Of a DNA stretch of 64,000 nt, positions 1 through 7,469 are shown piece by piece (the stretch's first letter is position 1; every line of letters starts with the position of its first letter). The stretch lies in contig NZ_JQLQ01000002.1 in assembly GCF_000744285.1 (NCBI RefSeq), forward strand, positions 62,001-126,000, read 5' to 3'. Made by a program: the position numbers and the translations under genes. Below the pieces are notes generated by a model that made no database searches, was not told the DNA's origin, and was given only the letters and a program-made list of their open reading frames with translations. The DNA comes from Carnobacterium pleistocenium FTR1 (GTDB lineage Bacteria; Bacillota; Bacilli; Lactobacillales; Carnobacteriaceae).

Positions 1-323
1 GTACTGGAAAAATTATCATGAACAAAAAAGATATCACTGATTACATCCCATTCCCATATTTACACGAAGTTGTTAAACAACCTTTAGCTCTTACAGAAAC
101 TTTAGGTAGCTACGACGTTCATGTAAACGTAAATGGTGGTGGATTCACTGGACAATCAGGAGCAGCCCGTCATGGGATCGCTCGTGCGTTACTACAAGTT
201 GATCCAGACTTCCGTACTGCTTTAAAAGCAGCAGGTCTGTTAACTCGTGACCCACGTATGGTTGAACGTAAAAAACCAGGTCTTAAAAAAGCTCGTAAAG
301 CTTCACAATTCTCAAAACGTTAA
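1..323 (+). CDS. rpsI: 30S ribosomal protein S9, 3' part
   Basis: Small-subunit ribosomal protein S9, whose C-terminal tail reaches the decoding site of the 30S subunit. The 5' end lies outside the window; the reading frame enters at base 3 and gives TGKII before the first in-window methionine at 18, which is internal. Family hallmarks are the glycine-rich [14 protein letters not shown] stretch and the terminal Arg/Lys-rich tail ending SQFSKR. The last 16 codons plus the stop form one copy of the attachment repeat of the element inserted directly downstream, so the gene stays intact after integration. Identification is secure. Confidence 0.97.
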   Translation, partial: TGKIIMNKKDITDYIPFPYLHEVVKQPLALTETLGSYDVHVNVNGGGFTGQSGAARHGIARALLQVDPDFRTALKAAGLLTRDPRMVERKKPGLKKARKASQFSKR

Positions 324-326
324 TAT
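274..326 (+). repeat. attL: 53-bp direct repeat at the rpsI 3' end
   Basis: This 53-bp stretch covers the last rpsI codons, the stop codon and 3 more bases. It recurs with one mismatch (gctcgt versus gcgcgt) at 9545-9597, just beyond the integrase gene. That is the expected left and right junction pair of a site-specific element using the 3' end of rpsI as its attB. Confidence 0.92.
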
Positions 327-345
327 CGTTATCATATCAACGTTT

Positions 346-384
346 AAGGCATCTTCCAATTTATTGGTGGGTGTCTTTTTTTTA
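346..384 (+). terminator. rho-independent terminator serving rpsI, carried by the element
   Basis: The arms GGCATCTTCCAAT and ATTGGTGGGTGTC form an imperfect hairpin followed by a run of eight T. It is a diverged relative of the hairpin after attR (9613-9650), which I take to be the original rpsI terminator. The element therefore appears to bring a replacement terminator for its host gene. Confidence 0.8.
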
Positions 385-606
385 TTGATTGGGACGAGGG
401 TTGGGACGGTTTTATATTTTACGCTATGTTAAAGTAGAAAAAATGAATAGTACAAAAAAATTTTACTTAGTTAAGTTGGTATAATAAATTATTAATAGGA
501 GATTAATTTATTACGCGTTCACGATTCCATTTCGATAGTAATATATGTAAATAAGAGTATAATTAAGGCTAATAAATAACTAATAAAAATAAAAAGGAGA
601 ATAGAA

Positions 607-822
607 ATGTTTTTTAAAGATAACCGAAATTTACCCCCAATGAAATATCTTAAGGAACAAGAGGTCAAGTTCAACTTTAATGGTGAAATCTTACAGGGAG
701 TTATAGAAATATTAGATTTTGGTGGATCGCTTGAAAACAACTATCATTCGTATGACATATATGTTGAGGAATCTAATACTCTATATAAGCACATTCCTGA
801 AGCAGATGTTTTTGAAATATAG
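607..822 (+). CDS. hypothetical 71-aa protein in the left end of the element
   Basis: Small acidic protein of unknown function. It starts at an ATG preceded by AAAAAGGAGAATAGAA, a good ribosome binding site. No membrane segment or known motif is visible; the middle (GEILQGVIEILDFGG) looks like a small beta barrel. It lies alone between attL and the degenerate internal att copy at 1041, so it may belong to a remnant of an earlier, separate insertion. It is probably a real gene because of the ribosome binding site and AT-rich but coding-like composition. Confidence 0.6.
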   Translation: MFFKDNRNLPPMKYLKEQEVKFNFNGEILQGVIEILDFGGSLENNYHSYDIYVEESNTLYKHIPEADVFEI

Positions 823-1040
823 AAATTTTTTTAAGGTAGAGAAAAACGGTCTTATACTATTGTTTGTTTAAAAATTATATTTTAAGTTATTATTACAAGA
901 GACTTTCTGCAGTCTGTCCAATTGATGGAAATGGAAAGTTTTTTGTGAACTTTGAGCATTCTACATCCCTTTTACGTACTTTCAAACGTTGATATGAAAG
1001 TATACAGAAGATTAAAGGTACGTCTAAAATACACTTATTT

Positions 1041-1106
1041 ATTCTCGAAACGTTAATATATCAACAACTTTAGGCACTTCTCAATTTATATTGAGGAGTG
1101 TTTTTC
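1041..1106 (+). repeat. third att-like copy plus terminator
   Basis: ATTCTCGAAACGTTAATAT at 1041-1059 matches the 19-bp att core at 308-326 with one mismatch. As at the two outer att sites, it is followed by a terminator-like hairpin (CACTTCTCAAT / ATTGAGGAGTG, 1074-1100) and a T run. The homology does not extend left into rpsI codons. This is either the junction of a tandem remnant or the left end of the main element. Confidence 0.7.
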
Positions 1107-1216
1107 GCTCCGTGTGACGGTATAGTTAAAGGTTACCTAAAATTAGTGACTGAAAAGATATGGAAATTTAGATTACGTTTATACTTGAAAATTTTAGAAG
1201 AAAATGGTATCTTAAG

Positions 1217-1742
1217 TTACGGGATAAAATTCAAACGATGAGAGGTGTTTATATGAAAAAAGAAAATATAAGAATGCGGTTATCTACAGAGTCAAAAGTA
1301 TTATTAGATAATTTGAAAAATGATTTTAAGTCAAACTTTGGGGTGGATGTTAGTTATTCAAGTCTTGTAAGTCAAGCGGTGAGGACTCAATATTCAATGA
1401 TGCATGAAATAGATTGGAAGGATATCAAAATAAAAAAATTAGAATTTAGTGATTCTGATATGAGTAATGATTGGGAATATCAGACATCATTTATGTTAGA
1501 AGAGGATGTTTTAAAAGCTCTTACTGATATGCAACTGTATTTTAAAGATGTTTTTGATGCTAAAAGGATTCATAGAGCTTTTTGTGTTCGTTTATGTATA
1601 AAATCATTTTTTTTAAAGAATAACTTGACTAAGGAATAAAATCATTATATACTCATTTTACGGGATATCTAAATCCCGTAAAAAAATAAACAGTTACGGG
1701 ATAACGAAGTCCCTCTTTTTTTATATAGTATTACGGGATAAC
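1217..1742 (+). repeat. four direct copies and one inverted copy of TTACGGGATA
   Basis: TTACGGGATA occurs at 1217, 1658, 1694 and 1731. An inverted partner (ATCCCGTAA, 1673-1681) makes a near-perfect hairpin with the second copy (arms TTTTACGGGAT and ATCCCGTAAAA). One copy sits just upstream of the gene at 1253 and the others just downstream of it. The arrangement suits operators for the encoded ribbon-helix-helix-like protein or iterons of an origin. Confidence 0.6.
1253..1639 (+). CDS. ribbon-helix-helix-like putative DNA-binding protein
   Basis: 128-aa protein of unknown exact function. The ATG at 1253 follows AGAGGTG at good spacing, so I prefer it to the upstream in-frame ATG at 1238. 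The N-terminal segment (IRMRLSTESKVLLDNLKNDF, then a Ser/Thr turn and SYSSLVSQAV) has the strand-helix-helix look of MetJ/Arc-type proteins such as relaxosome accessory factors, copy-control proteins or partition proteins. The C-terminal half is unfamiliar. The repeated TTACGGGATA motif on both sides of the gene suggests autoregulation or a role at an origin. Function is inferred from fold impression and context only. Confidence 0.6.
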   Translation: MKKENIRMRLSTESKVLLDNLKNDFKSNFGVDVSYSSLVSQAVRTQYSMMHEIDWKDIKIKKLEFSDSDMSNDWEYQTSFMLEEDVLKALTDMQLYFKDVFDAKRIHRAFCVRLCIKSFFLKNNLTKE

Positions 1743-1857
1743 ATTCAAACTTAAACGGAGTATTTGGGAGGCACAGTATTGATTAATACAAGATCACCAA
1801 CAATATTAAAAAACTCACCATATATTAAAAACTAAATTGAGAAAGAGGAGAATTTGA

Positions 1858-1911
1858 ATGGACAAAGACATTAACAGTTCAAAAGAGGTTATGGAGGATG
1901 GAACAAAATGA
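1858..1911 (+). CDS. 17-aa leader ORF overlapping the next gene
   Basis: The ATG at 1858 follows AGAGGAGAATTTGA. It encodes a 17-residue acidic peptide that stops at 1909-1911 inside an ATGA overlap with the next start at 1908. The second half of this mini-ORF contains the ribosome binding site (ATGGAGGAT) of the downstream gene, an arrangement that usually means translational coupling. Probably a coupling leader rather than a functional peptide. Confidence 0.45.
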   Translation: MDKDINSSKEVMEDGTK

Positions 1912-2198
1912 AGAAAAAACAATTTAAAGACTTGAATAAATTCGAATATACAGCATTTGAACGAGCTTTGCTAGAAAACGGAGGAGGACGTCCCGCTACT
2001 GATTACCCCGAACTGTACTGCCAGGATTTAGACACAATCAAAATTGTACACGAGCATATTGATCAGAAAGTAATGAAACATGTTGGGGAAATTTGCGCTA
2101 TTTCAATTGACTATGGTGTTTCAAGTAATGCGGCATTTGGAGAGTTTGTGTGTGAGTTAGTGGATGCTATTATGAAATACCGAAAAAATACCCAGTAA
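1908..2198 (+). CDS. hypothetical 96-aa element protein
   Basis: Soluble 96-residue protein with no recognised domain. It is preceded by ATGGAGGATGGAACAAA and translationally coupled to the 17-aa leader. It lies in the left, cargo/regulatory part of the mobilizable element, upstream of the transfer genes. The run of small co-oriented genes from here to 2675 reads as one transcription unit. No function can be assigned. Confidence 0.65.
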   Translation: MKKKQFKDLNKFEYTAFERALLENGGGRPATDYPELYCQDLDTIKIVHEHIDQKVMKHVGEICAISIDYGVSSNAAFGEFVCELVDAIMKYRKNTQ

Positions 2199-2282
2199 GT
2201 TAAATTGATGTCAGTGTAGAAGGGGAAGGCATTAAGTTTTTCTCTTCTTAAATAAAAAATTAAGAGATAGTGGGGTTTAAAA

Positions 2283-2411
2283 ATGACAGAAGAAGAGAGA
2301 GAGTTTGAAAAAGATATTGCTGAATACGCTGAAGAATGGTTCCTAGCAGTAGCAATGGGTGAAGGAAATGTATGTGAAGACGAGTTAGGTAATATTCGAG
2401 TATATGAATAG
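2283..2411 (+). CDS. hypothetical 42-aa acidic small protein
   Basis: The ATG at 2283 is followed by 42 codons very rich in Glu/Asp (begins MTEEEREFEKDIAEYAEEW). Upstream spacing contains AGTGGGG rather than a classic GGAGG. Acidic small proteins of this sort are common in conjugative and mobilizable elements, but no function is known to me. The next start (GTG 2425) follows within 14 bases. Confidence 0.5.
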   Translation: MTEEEREFEKDIAEYAEEWFLAVAMGEGNVCEDELGNIRVYE

Positions 2412-2424
2412 AGGAGGAGCAATA

Positions 2425-2493
2425 GTGACACCAGACGAACTAGAAAAATTCATCCAGTTAGTGATTGAAGAAGAACTGAAAATAGAGGAGTAA
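2425..2493 (+). CDS. hypothetical 22-aa microprotein (GTG start)
   Basis: A GTG at 2425 lies four bases after a strong GAGGAGGAGC site and opens a 22-codon frame rich in Glu (VTPDELEKFIQLVIEEEL...). The ribosome binding site is the main support. The gene overlaps nothing and sits between two other small co-oriented frames, 5 bases before the next start. Could be a coupling leader. Confidence 0.4.
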   Translation: MTPDELEKFIQLVIEEELKIEE

Positions 2494-2498
2494 AAAAT

Positions 2499-2675
2499 AT
2501 GGCTTATGAAACGCGAGAAGGTCAAGAAATAAAAGTGATTTCGATAGAGGTAAGTCGATTAACAGAGATATTTAACGACTACTCAAAAGATTTCCCGTAT
2601 GAGCTATTATCTGTATTAAATTTTCTGGAATATGACATAGTAAGAAATTCGAGGGTTCTTGAATTAGAAGGATAG
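2499..2675 (+). CDS. hypothetical 58-aa protein
   Basis: The ATG at 2499 follows GAGGAG inside the end of the previous mini-ORF and opens a 58-residue frame (MAYETREGQEIKV...). Composition is coding-like and it belongs to the same tight run of small genes. No motif recognised. Confidence 0.5.
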   Translation: MAYETREGQEIKVISIEVSRLTEIFNDYSKDFPYELLSVLNFLEYDIVRNSRVLELEG

Positions 2676-2757
2676 TGGGATTATGTTTTGTAGAGGTTCA
2701 CCTAATATACAAATGTTGATATGTTACTGAATTAAAAAATGAGAGGATGAATTAATT

Positions 2758-3327
2758 ATGAAAAAGACTATTGGAGAAATGTTGTTACTAGAGGGGATTA
2801 TCTTATCCAACTTATCTGAGGGAGTACTTCGGAAACTGCAAACTTTAAGACTAGGTAGCTCAGAGAGTTTTAGTTTTACACAAGATGATTTACTAGAAAT
2901 GAGAATACATTATACCCTTCCAACTGCAGAAAACGTCATGGATAATGTCTTAACTGCATGTCGTTTATTTAAAAATGATGGAAAAAGACTCATAGATTTG
3001 ATAATTTCTAATGACGGAAATTACAACATCTATCCTAACAATTATTTTTACTACACTGATAACGAACTGGATAAAGATATTACTTTAGAACCAATAAAAA
3101 AAGCCTTAGAAGCATTTCAAAGTAGTACACCACTTAATTATGGATATTCTGCATATCTCGCTGATGAATCTAGTGTCGAGGACATTAAAAGACTCATGCC
3201 TAAAAATTCATATTTATTCTTTAAAGTGAAGAATGAGTTCGATAAGCTAGCAGGTACTAACGCTAGTTACAATTTTATTTTAAAGGTTATTGCGGGATTG
3301 AATTTAGTAAATAAGGAGGTGAAATAG
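2758..3327 (+). CDS. hypothetical 189-aa element protein
   Basis: Soluble protein of unknown function, with AATGAGAGGATGAATTA upstream of the ATG. No transmembrane segment. It immediately precedes two small membrane proteins and the FtsK-like coupling ATPase, with only 1 base to the next start, so it is probably in the transfer operon. It may be an accessory DNA-processing or regulatory factor, but nothing in the sequence proves this. Confidence 0.65.
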   Translation: MKKTIGEMLLLEGIILSNLSEGVLRKLQTLRLGSSESFSFTQDDLLEMRIHYTLPTAENVMDNVLTACRLFKNDGKRLIDLIISNDGNYNIYPNNYFYYTDNELDKDITLEPIKKALEAFQSSTPLNYGYSAYLADESSVEDIKRLMPKNSYLFFKVKNEFDKLAGTNASYNFILKVIAGLNLVNKEVK

Positions 3328-3328
3328 C

Positions 3329-3532
3329 ATGAAAAACGACTATAACCCATGGGCGATTTCGACAGCTGTGTTGTTATTAACGATAAGCTTATTTGCTGGA
3401 ACAAGTGGTAATTTTGACTTAATACGATTTCAACCCTTAAGAGCTATCACAGCGGGGCTATCACTTGCTGCGATTACATTAATAGTACAGCTACCACAAC
3501 TAATTAAAGTTTATATAGCAAAAAAGAAATGA
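3329..3532 (+). CDS. small two-helix membrane protein
   Basis: 67 residues with two hydrophobic segments (about 9-27 and 36-55) and a basic C-terminal tail (YIAKKK). Its ribosome binding site AAGGAGGTGAAATAGC lies in the end of the preceding gene. Small membrane proteins directly upstream of TcpA-type coupling ATPases are common in Tn916/ICEBs1-like modules and may help assemble the coupling complex; that role is inferred from position. Confidence 0.65.
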   Translation: MKNDYNPWAISTAVLLLTISLFAGTSGNFDLIRFQPLRAITAGLSLAAITLIVQLPQLIKVYIAKKK

Positions 3533-3581
3533 ATTCTGAATATAAGATAAAATCATTTGATTTGAAAGGGAGTAAAAAAGA

Positions 3582-3794
3582 ATGAAAGACAATATACGGT
3601 TTTGGATTGCCACCTTCAGCACGTTTATTCTATACTTTTGTGCCTATTCATTTGCCACTACGGGAATATTTTACATGCTCTTTATGTCATTTGGCTCTGT
3701 CGCCTTATTGGCTGTAGTCTACTATTTGAGCAAGAAAAAGCTCAAAGGATTGATAACTTTTATCCGTTACTTGATTGACAAAGGTCATAGATAA
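3582..3794 (+). CDS. small two-helix membrane protein
   Basis: 70-residue protein with two hydrophobic segments (about 6-25 and 28-48) and a basic tail (SKKKLKG...). A good GAAAGGGAG site precedes the ATG. It ends 1 base before the probable ATG of the coupling ATPase. Like its neighbour at 3329 it is probably an accessory membrane component of the mobilization apparatus. Confidence 0.65.
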   Translation: MKDNIRFWIATFSTFILYFCAYSFATTGIFYMLFMSFGSVALLAVVYYLSKKKLKGLITFIRYLIDKGHR

Positions 3795-3795
3795 A

Positions 3796-5109
3796 ATGAT
3801 AAGAAAAGTTCTGGTACGGTTATCCAAGTTATGGTTGCCACAAAATGAATACATTTCATTGATGGATAATATTCCCGATTACAACGCTAGATTTAAAGCA
3901 CTAAGAGTTTCTATTAATTTTGCATTTGTGATTTTACTAATTTTTTCATTTGCAGTAAATAACGCTATTTTAATGTTGTTATTCTGGGGAACCTTAATAT
4001 ATTTGTTTATTAAATCCTTTAGATTGACAAAGAACTTTAAAAAAATTATTGCTGAAAAGAACAAATACAGGTTTGCTATATACGACTTCCTTTTAGATAA
4101 TCACTTATACGCTGAGGAAAACGGAAAATTTGTTTCTTCTGTAGTTTTCTCGTGTGAGGAAAAAGAAGAAACGTTAATCATTGCAGCTCATAAAAAAGCC
4201 AATGTGTTGGATAAGAAATTAGACAAGCTTGATGTAGAACTTGAAGCTTTTGTAGGATTACCAATTGAAGAAAAAATTAACCGTCCTACAGTAGTCGAAT
4301 ATCATTTTGCGCTTCAAAAACCTGAACGTTTAATCATGGAGCCTAGTATAGAAAAACATACAGATAAAATAGAAATAGATCTTGGATATGGCGTAATTTA
4401 TAATCCAAAAGACACGCCCCACATACTTTTAGCAGGAGGAACAGGAAGTGGGAAAAGCGTTTTCATTAGCTTTTTAATCCTTGAATTCCTAAAACAAAAT
4501 TCGACCGTATATATTATAGATCCCAAGAATAGTGACTTGAGTGCGTTAAGTCATTATATGGGAGAGGAAAAAGTTGCAACTACACCGAATAATATTGATA
4601 GAATTGTTCTTCTTGCGGTTAACGAGATGATGGAACGCTATAATTATATGAATGAAAATTTTAAGTATGGTAGCAACTTTGCAGACCATAACTATAAGCC
4701 TATTTGGGTCGTGTTTGATGAAATGGGAGCTTTTCAAGCTAGTGGAACAGACAAGGTTTCTAAAGCGCTTACGAACAAAGTTATGGACGGAATAAAACAA
4801 ATTATTTTACTTGGCAGAGCCGCAGGGGTCTTTATTCTAATCGCAGCTCAGCAAATGTCAGCCAATACTCTAAGCTCAGACCTAAGGGATAATTTAGGGC
4901 TTAGGATAGCTCTTGGATCAAATAGTAGTGAAGGTTATCGCATGATATTTGGGGGGAATACACCAGAATCTCCCCCACCTATAGAAGTGAAAGGTTCGGG
5001 CTTACTCTTCCAACAGGGAAGTGGCAAAGAGTCTGCACAGTACTATGAATCGCCATTCATTGACATGCAGAACTTTGATTTTATTGAAGAACTACAAAGA
5101 TATTGTTAA
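3796..5109 (+). CDS. FtsK/SpoIIIE-type coupling ATPase (TcpA-like)
   Basis: Predicted hexameric DNA-pumping ATPase that brings the relaxase-DNA complex to a conjugation channel. Two N-terminal membrane segments (about residues 35-52 and 54-74) anchor it. Walker A is GGTGSGKS near residue 214 and Walker B is WVVFDEM near residue 304, followed by GRAAGVFILIAAQ, the sensor-like segment usual in FtsK/TcpA proteins. I chose the ATG at 3796 rather than the in-frame TTG at 3775, which overlaps the previous gene and lacks a ribosome binding site. With the relaxase at 5646 it forms the Orf21/Orf20 pair typical of Tn916/ICEBs1/ICESt3 relatives. No VirB4-type ATPase is present, so the element must borrow a channel. 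Confidence 0.9.
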   Translation: MIRKVLVRLSKLWLPQNEYISLMDNIPDYNARFKALRVSINFAFVILLIFSFAVNNAILMLLFWGTLIYLFIKSFRLTKNFKKIIAEKNKYRFAIYDFLLDNHLYAEENGKFVSSVVFSCEEKEETLIIAAHKKANVLDKKLDKLDVELEAFVGLPIEEKINRPTVVEYHFALQKPERLIMEPSIEKHTDKIEIDLGYGVIYNPKDTPHILLAGGTGSGKSVFISFLILEFLKQNSTVYIIDPKNSDLSALSHYMGEEKVATTPNNIDRIVLLAVNEMMERYNYMNENFKYGSNFADHNYKPIWVVFDEMGAFQASGTDKVSKALTNKVMDGIKQIILLGRAAGVFILIAAQQMSANTLSSDLRDNLGLRIALGSNSSEGYRMIFGGNTPESPPPIEVKGSGLLFQQGSGKESAQYYESPFIDMQNFDFIEELQRYC

Positions 5110-5127
5110 GGAGCGATTATACAAACA

Positions 5128-5328
5128 ATGAGAAGAACACTAGATGAAATCAGAAAAGAGTTTGAAGGCTTAGAGAGCAGTTCTGTCCAATGCTTATCTA
5201 TGGTGACGCTTATGAACGAACTCGAAAGAGATTATGGTACGTTTAGAATAGATCCCTCAGAGGTGTTCTTAAGCAAGCCAGAAGTTATATTATACCGGAA
5301 AATAAGTAGTGCTCGAGTATTTGATTAG
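5128..5328 (+). CDS. hypothetical 66-aa protein between coupling ATPase and relaxase
   Basis: Small soluble protein (MRRTLDEIRKEFEGLESSS...) after TTAAGGAGCGATTATACAAACA. No motif recognised. It starts 18 bases after the ATPase gene and is followed by the hairpin-rich stretch that I propose as oriT/origin, so it may be a relaxosome accessory protein. Placement only. Confidence 0.5.
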   Translation: MRRTLDEIRKEFEGLESSSVQCLSMVTLMNELERDYGTFRIDPSEVFLSKPEVILYRKISSARVFD

Positions 5329-5369
5329 AGCTAGACAAACATGGGAGTGTTCTTTAACAAGCGTCATTT

Positions 5370-5480
5370 TTTGGGTGATTAATTTTTCTCGATGCGGGGC
5401 GCAGCCCAAAGCAAGAGAGGAAAATTAATCTCACGAAAAATTATGCCTAGCCGAGAGTGGTTTTTGCTCGGCATATCTTT
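5370..5480 (+). other. candidate oriT / replication origin (nested inverted repeats)
   Basis: Upstream of the relaxase lies a hairpin-rich, unusually GC-rich stretch. Arms GTGATTAATTTTTCTC (5375-5390) and GAGAGGAAAATTAATCTCAC (5415-5434) enclose a GGGC-gca-GCCC hairpin (5397-5407). A second hairpin follows (GCCGAG 5450-5455 / CTCGGC 5467-5472). Rep_trans/MobT relaxases nick such structured sites, usually next to their own gene. The exact nick site cannot be read from the sequence. Confidence 0.5.
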
Positions 5481-5645
5481 AGAAATCCGAGGCGCCTGCT
5501 TGTAATACCAGGCCAACAATTGCACTGTTTCACTGGAAAAACCTTATGTACCAAGGGTTTGAGGGCTGTCGCAGCGTGCCCCGTTTTGAACGGAAGAAAA
5601 TCGTGATTTTTACTGTTATTTGAAAGATAGGTTGTGGTAAATAAC

Positions 5646-6692
5646 ATGACGAGTTCTGAATTTGTCACAGGCAAAATAGACTGGATTAAAATTCGTCTGC
5701 AGGTTGAACCCGAAATGATTATTGAAGAGTTATTAGGCTTAGATATAAACGATTGTAGTTTTGCAGATGGAAATCTCATCTACTATAACTATAATAGCTA
5801 TTATGCATATGGCTTGATACATGTCTACACATACAAGGAAGCTACTTATATTGCTGATTGTGTTCTCCAAATGAGTGGTGAAGCATGCACCCAATTTTTG
5901 ATAATGTTAGAAAATCGATCTTCTTCATGGAGCGAGTTTTTCAAACTAATTTTTACCAAGTATGAGCATACCGAAATATTGCGATTAGACGTAGCTTTAG
6001 ATGATAAAAATAAGAAACCTTATTTCTTAATCAAGCAATTAATTTATAAGGCAAAAAACTCTCTTTATTGGTCAAATGGTAGAGAGTATACAATACATGA
6101 ATCTAAGTACAAATTAACTACAGGAAAAACCTTAAATGTGGGTGCAAGAACAAGTAATATGATGATAAGAATTTATGATAAAGCGATAGAACAAGCTAAA
6201 AGTAGCGGGACAGATATATCCGATTACGGTAGCTGGAATCGAGTGGAACTTGAATTAAAGAAAGAGCCGGCTAATGATATGGCTAGGCTAATAGCGCATG
6301 AAGATGAATCTCTTGAAAATATTATTAGAGGTGTTCTGAGAGAGGAACTTCGATTCTACACTGATGAAACTAAAATCAATGTTCCTAAATTTTGGGATAG
6401 ATTTTTGTTAAAAGTACCTCCGATAAAATTAAATAGGAAATATAAAGTAACAACTATGGAGAGTACTGCAAAGTGGTTAGAAGAGCAAGGACCTCTTGCA
6501 GCCTATCAAGCAATGGAATTTTTAACTAAAAATGGAGCTCTAGGCGATTTAAATGATATCACTGGTAAATACCTAGAATATTCAAGAGGATTGGCAGAAC
6601 GAATGATAGCGCACTTAGTAGGCATTGGACGTGAAGACTTAATACCTGATGTTCAGGCAAGAACAAAAAAAGAGACGAGAGAAGGAAATTAA
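5646..6692 (+). CDS. Rep_trans-family relaxase / replication initiator (MobT-like)
   Basis: Predicted DNA-nicking enzyme that starts rolling-circle transfer and replication of the element. The N-terminus (GKIDWIKIRLQVEP) and the central RLDVALDD, RIYDKAIEQ (candidate catalytic Tyr) and WNRVELELK motifs, in that order, match the Rep_trans family that includes Tn916 Orf20 and ICEBs1 NicK. About 348 aa, close to the family size. An upstream in-frame GTG at 5634 is possible, but the spacing of AGG to the ATG at 5646 is better. The structured candidate oriT lies just upstream. The family call is firm; mobilization as opposed to plasmid-like replication is inferred from the adjacent coupling ATPase. 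Confidence 0.85.
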   Translation: MTSSEFVTGKIDWIKIRLQVEPEMIIEELLGLDINDCSFADGNLIYYNYNSYYAYGLIHVYTYKEATYIADCVLQMSGEACTQFLIMLENRSSSWSEFFKLIFTKYEHTEILRLDVALDDKNKKPYFLIKQLIYKAKNSLYWSNGREYTIHESKYKLTTGKTLNVGARTSNMMIRIYDKAIEQAKSSGTDISDYGSWNRVELELKKEPANDMARLIAHEDESLENIIRGVLREELRFYTDETKINVPKFWDRFLLKVPPIKLNRKYKVTTMESTAKWLEEQGPLAAYQAMEFLTKNGALGDLNDITGKYLEYSRGLAERMIAHLVGIGREDLIPDVQARTKKETREGN

Positions 6693-6693
6693 A

Positions 6694-7065
6694 ATGGCAA
6701 AATTACTAACTTTAAGAGATTGGAATTTTAATAGTATTGGGAGCATCTTTGAATTGGACGAGGTCATCCCAGTTTTTGAGCAAGAAAATCGTGCGGATAA
6801 AAATGGCGAAATTATTCAGGATAGAGAAGGAAAACCACGTAACTTTTCGACAGATGTAATTATAGGCTATAACTATTCTGTAACAATTTTAGACGGAAAT
6901 TTCAGAAAAAAAAGTACCCAAATAAAAATTTTAAACCCAAAGCCTTTAATGACAAATCAGGACATTATGAAAAAAGACTCTGTAAAAGTCCAATTTGTTA
7001 ATTTAGAGTGCTCTATGCAAGGAAATCCAATGTATTATCGTGCAGAAATGATAGATTTTGTATAA
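6694..7065 (+). CDS. hypothetical 123-aa protein downstream of relaxase
   Basis: The start at 6694 is set by GAAGGAAATTAAA, directly after the relaxase stop; the longer frame beginning at 6649 overlaps the relaxase and is not supported. Soluble, beta-rich looking (DVIIGYNYSVTILDG, QIKILNPKPL). The NPKP stretch is faintly like DUF961/HelP helicase-processivity proteins of conjugative elements, but the resemblance is too weak to name it. Overlaps the next gene by 1 base. Confidence 0.6.
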   Translation: MAKLLTLRDWNFNSIGSIFELDEVIPVFEQENRADKNGEIIQDREGKPRNFSTDVIIGYNYSVTILDGNFRKKSTQIKILNPKPLMTNQDIMKKDSVKVQFVNLECSMQGNPMYYRAEMIDFV

Positions 7066-7439
7066 TGAATATTGATAGTATAGGATTTCTACATGAGCCG
7101 TCAATTGGCATTCTGTATTTAAATAATTTAAAACCAGAATTTGTACGAGAAAAATTCACTAAGAAAAGTTTGGTGTACTCAAGGATAGAGGAAATGAAAG
7201 AGACTGGATTTGATTATGCTTTTATGAATGGCATCTTAATGATAGAGGACACTGCAAAGAAAAGACCTGTTTATAGATGTATGGTAGAGGATTTACCATT
7301 AAGCACACAAGGAGATTTTATTGCATTCTTTCATGCGGAAATAAAAAATAATATTTGGGTAGCGAGCAGTTTGACGTTACCAAATGCAGTATATTTAAAA
7401 AGGTGTTGGAAAAATAGCAAGATTACTTTTGTGCAATGA
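7065..7439 (+). CDS. hypothetical 124-aa protein
   Basis: The ATG at 7065 shares a base with the previous stop (TAATG), so translation is probably coupled. Soluble protein with no recognised domain. Part of a three-gene set of unknown function between the relaxase and the excisionase-integrase module, the position where full conjugative elements carry their secretion genes. Confidence 0.6.
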   Translation: MNIDSIGFLHEPSIGILYLNNLKPEFVREKFTKKSLVYSRIEEMKETGFDYAFMNGILMIEDTAKKRPVYRCMVEDLPLSTQGDFIAFFHAEIKNNIWVASSLTLPNAVYLKRCWKNSKITFVQ

Positions 7440-7469
7440 CTTAAAATAATTAGGATAGGACGTGTATTT

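Noticed and set aside
519-740. Minus-strand 73-aa frame
   Set aside because: Antisense to the better-supported 71-aa gene at 607; no ribosome binding site.
2111-2431. Minus-strand 106-aa frame
   Set aside because: Antisense to several plus-strand frames with good ribosome binding sites; composition looks like a shadow.
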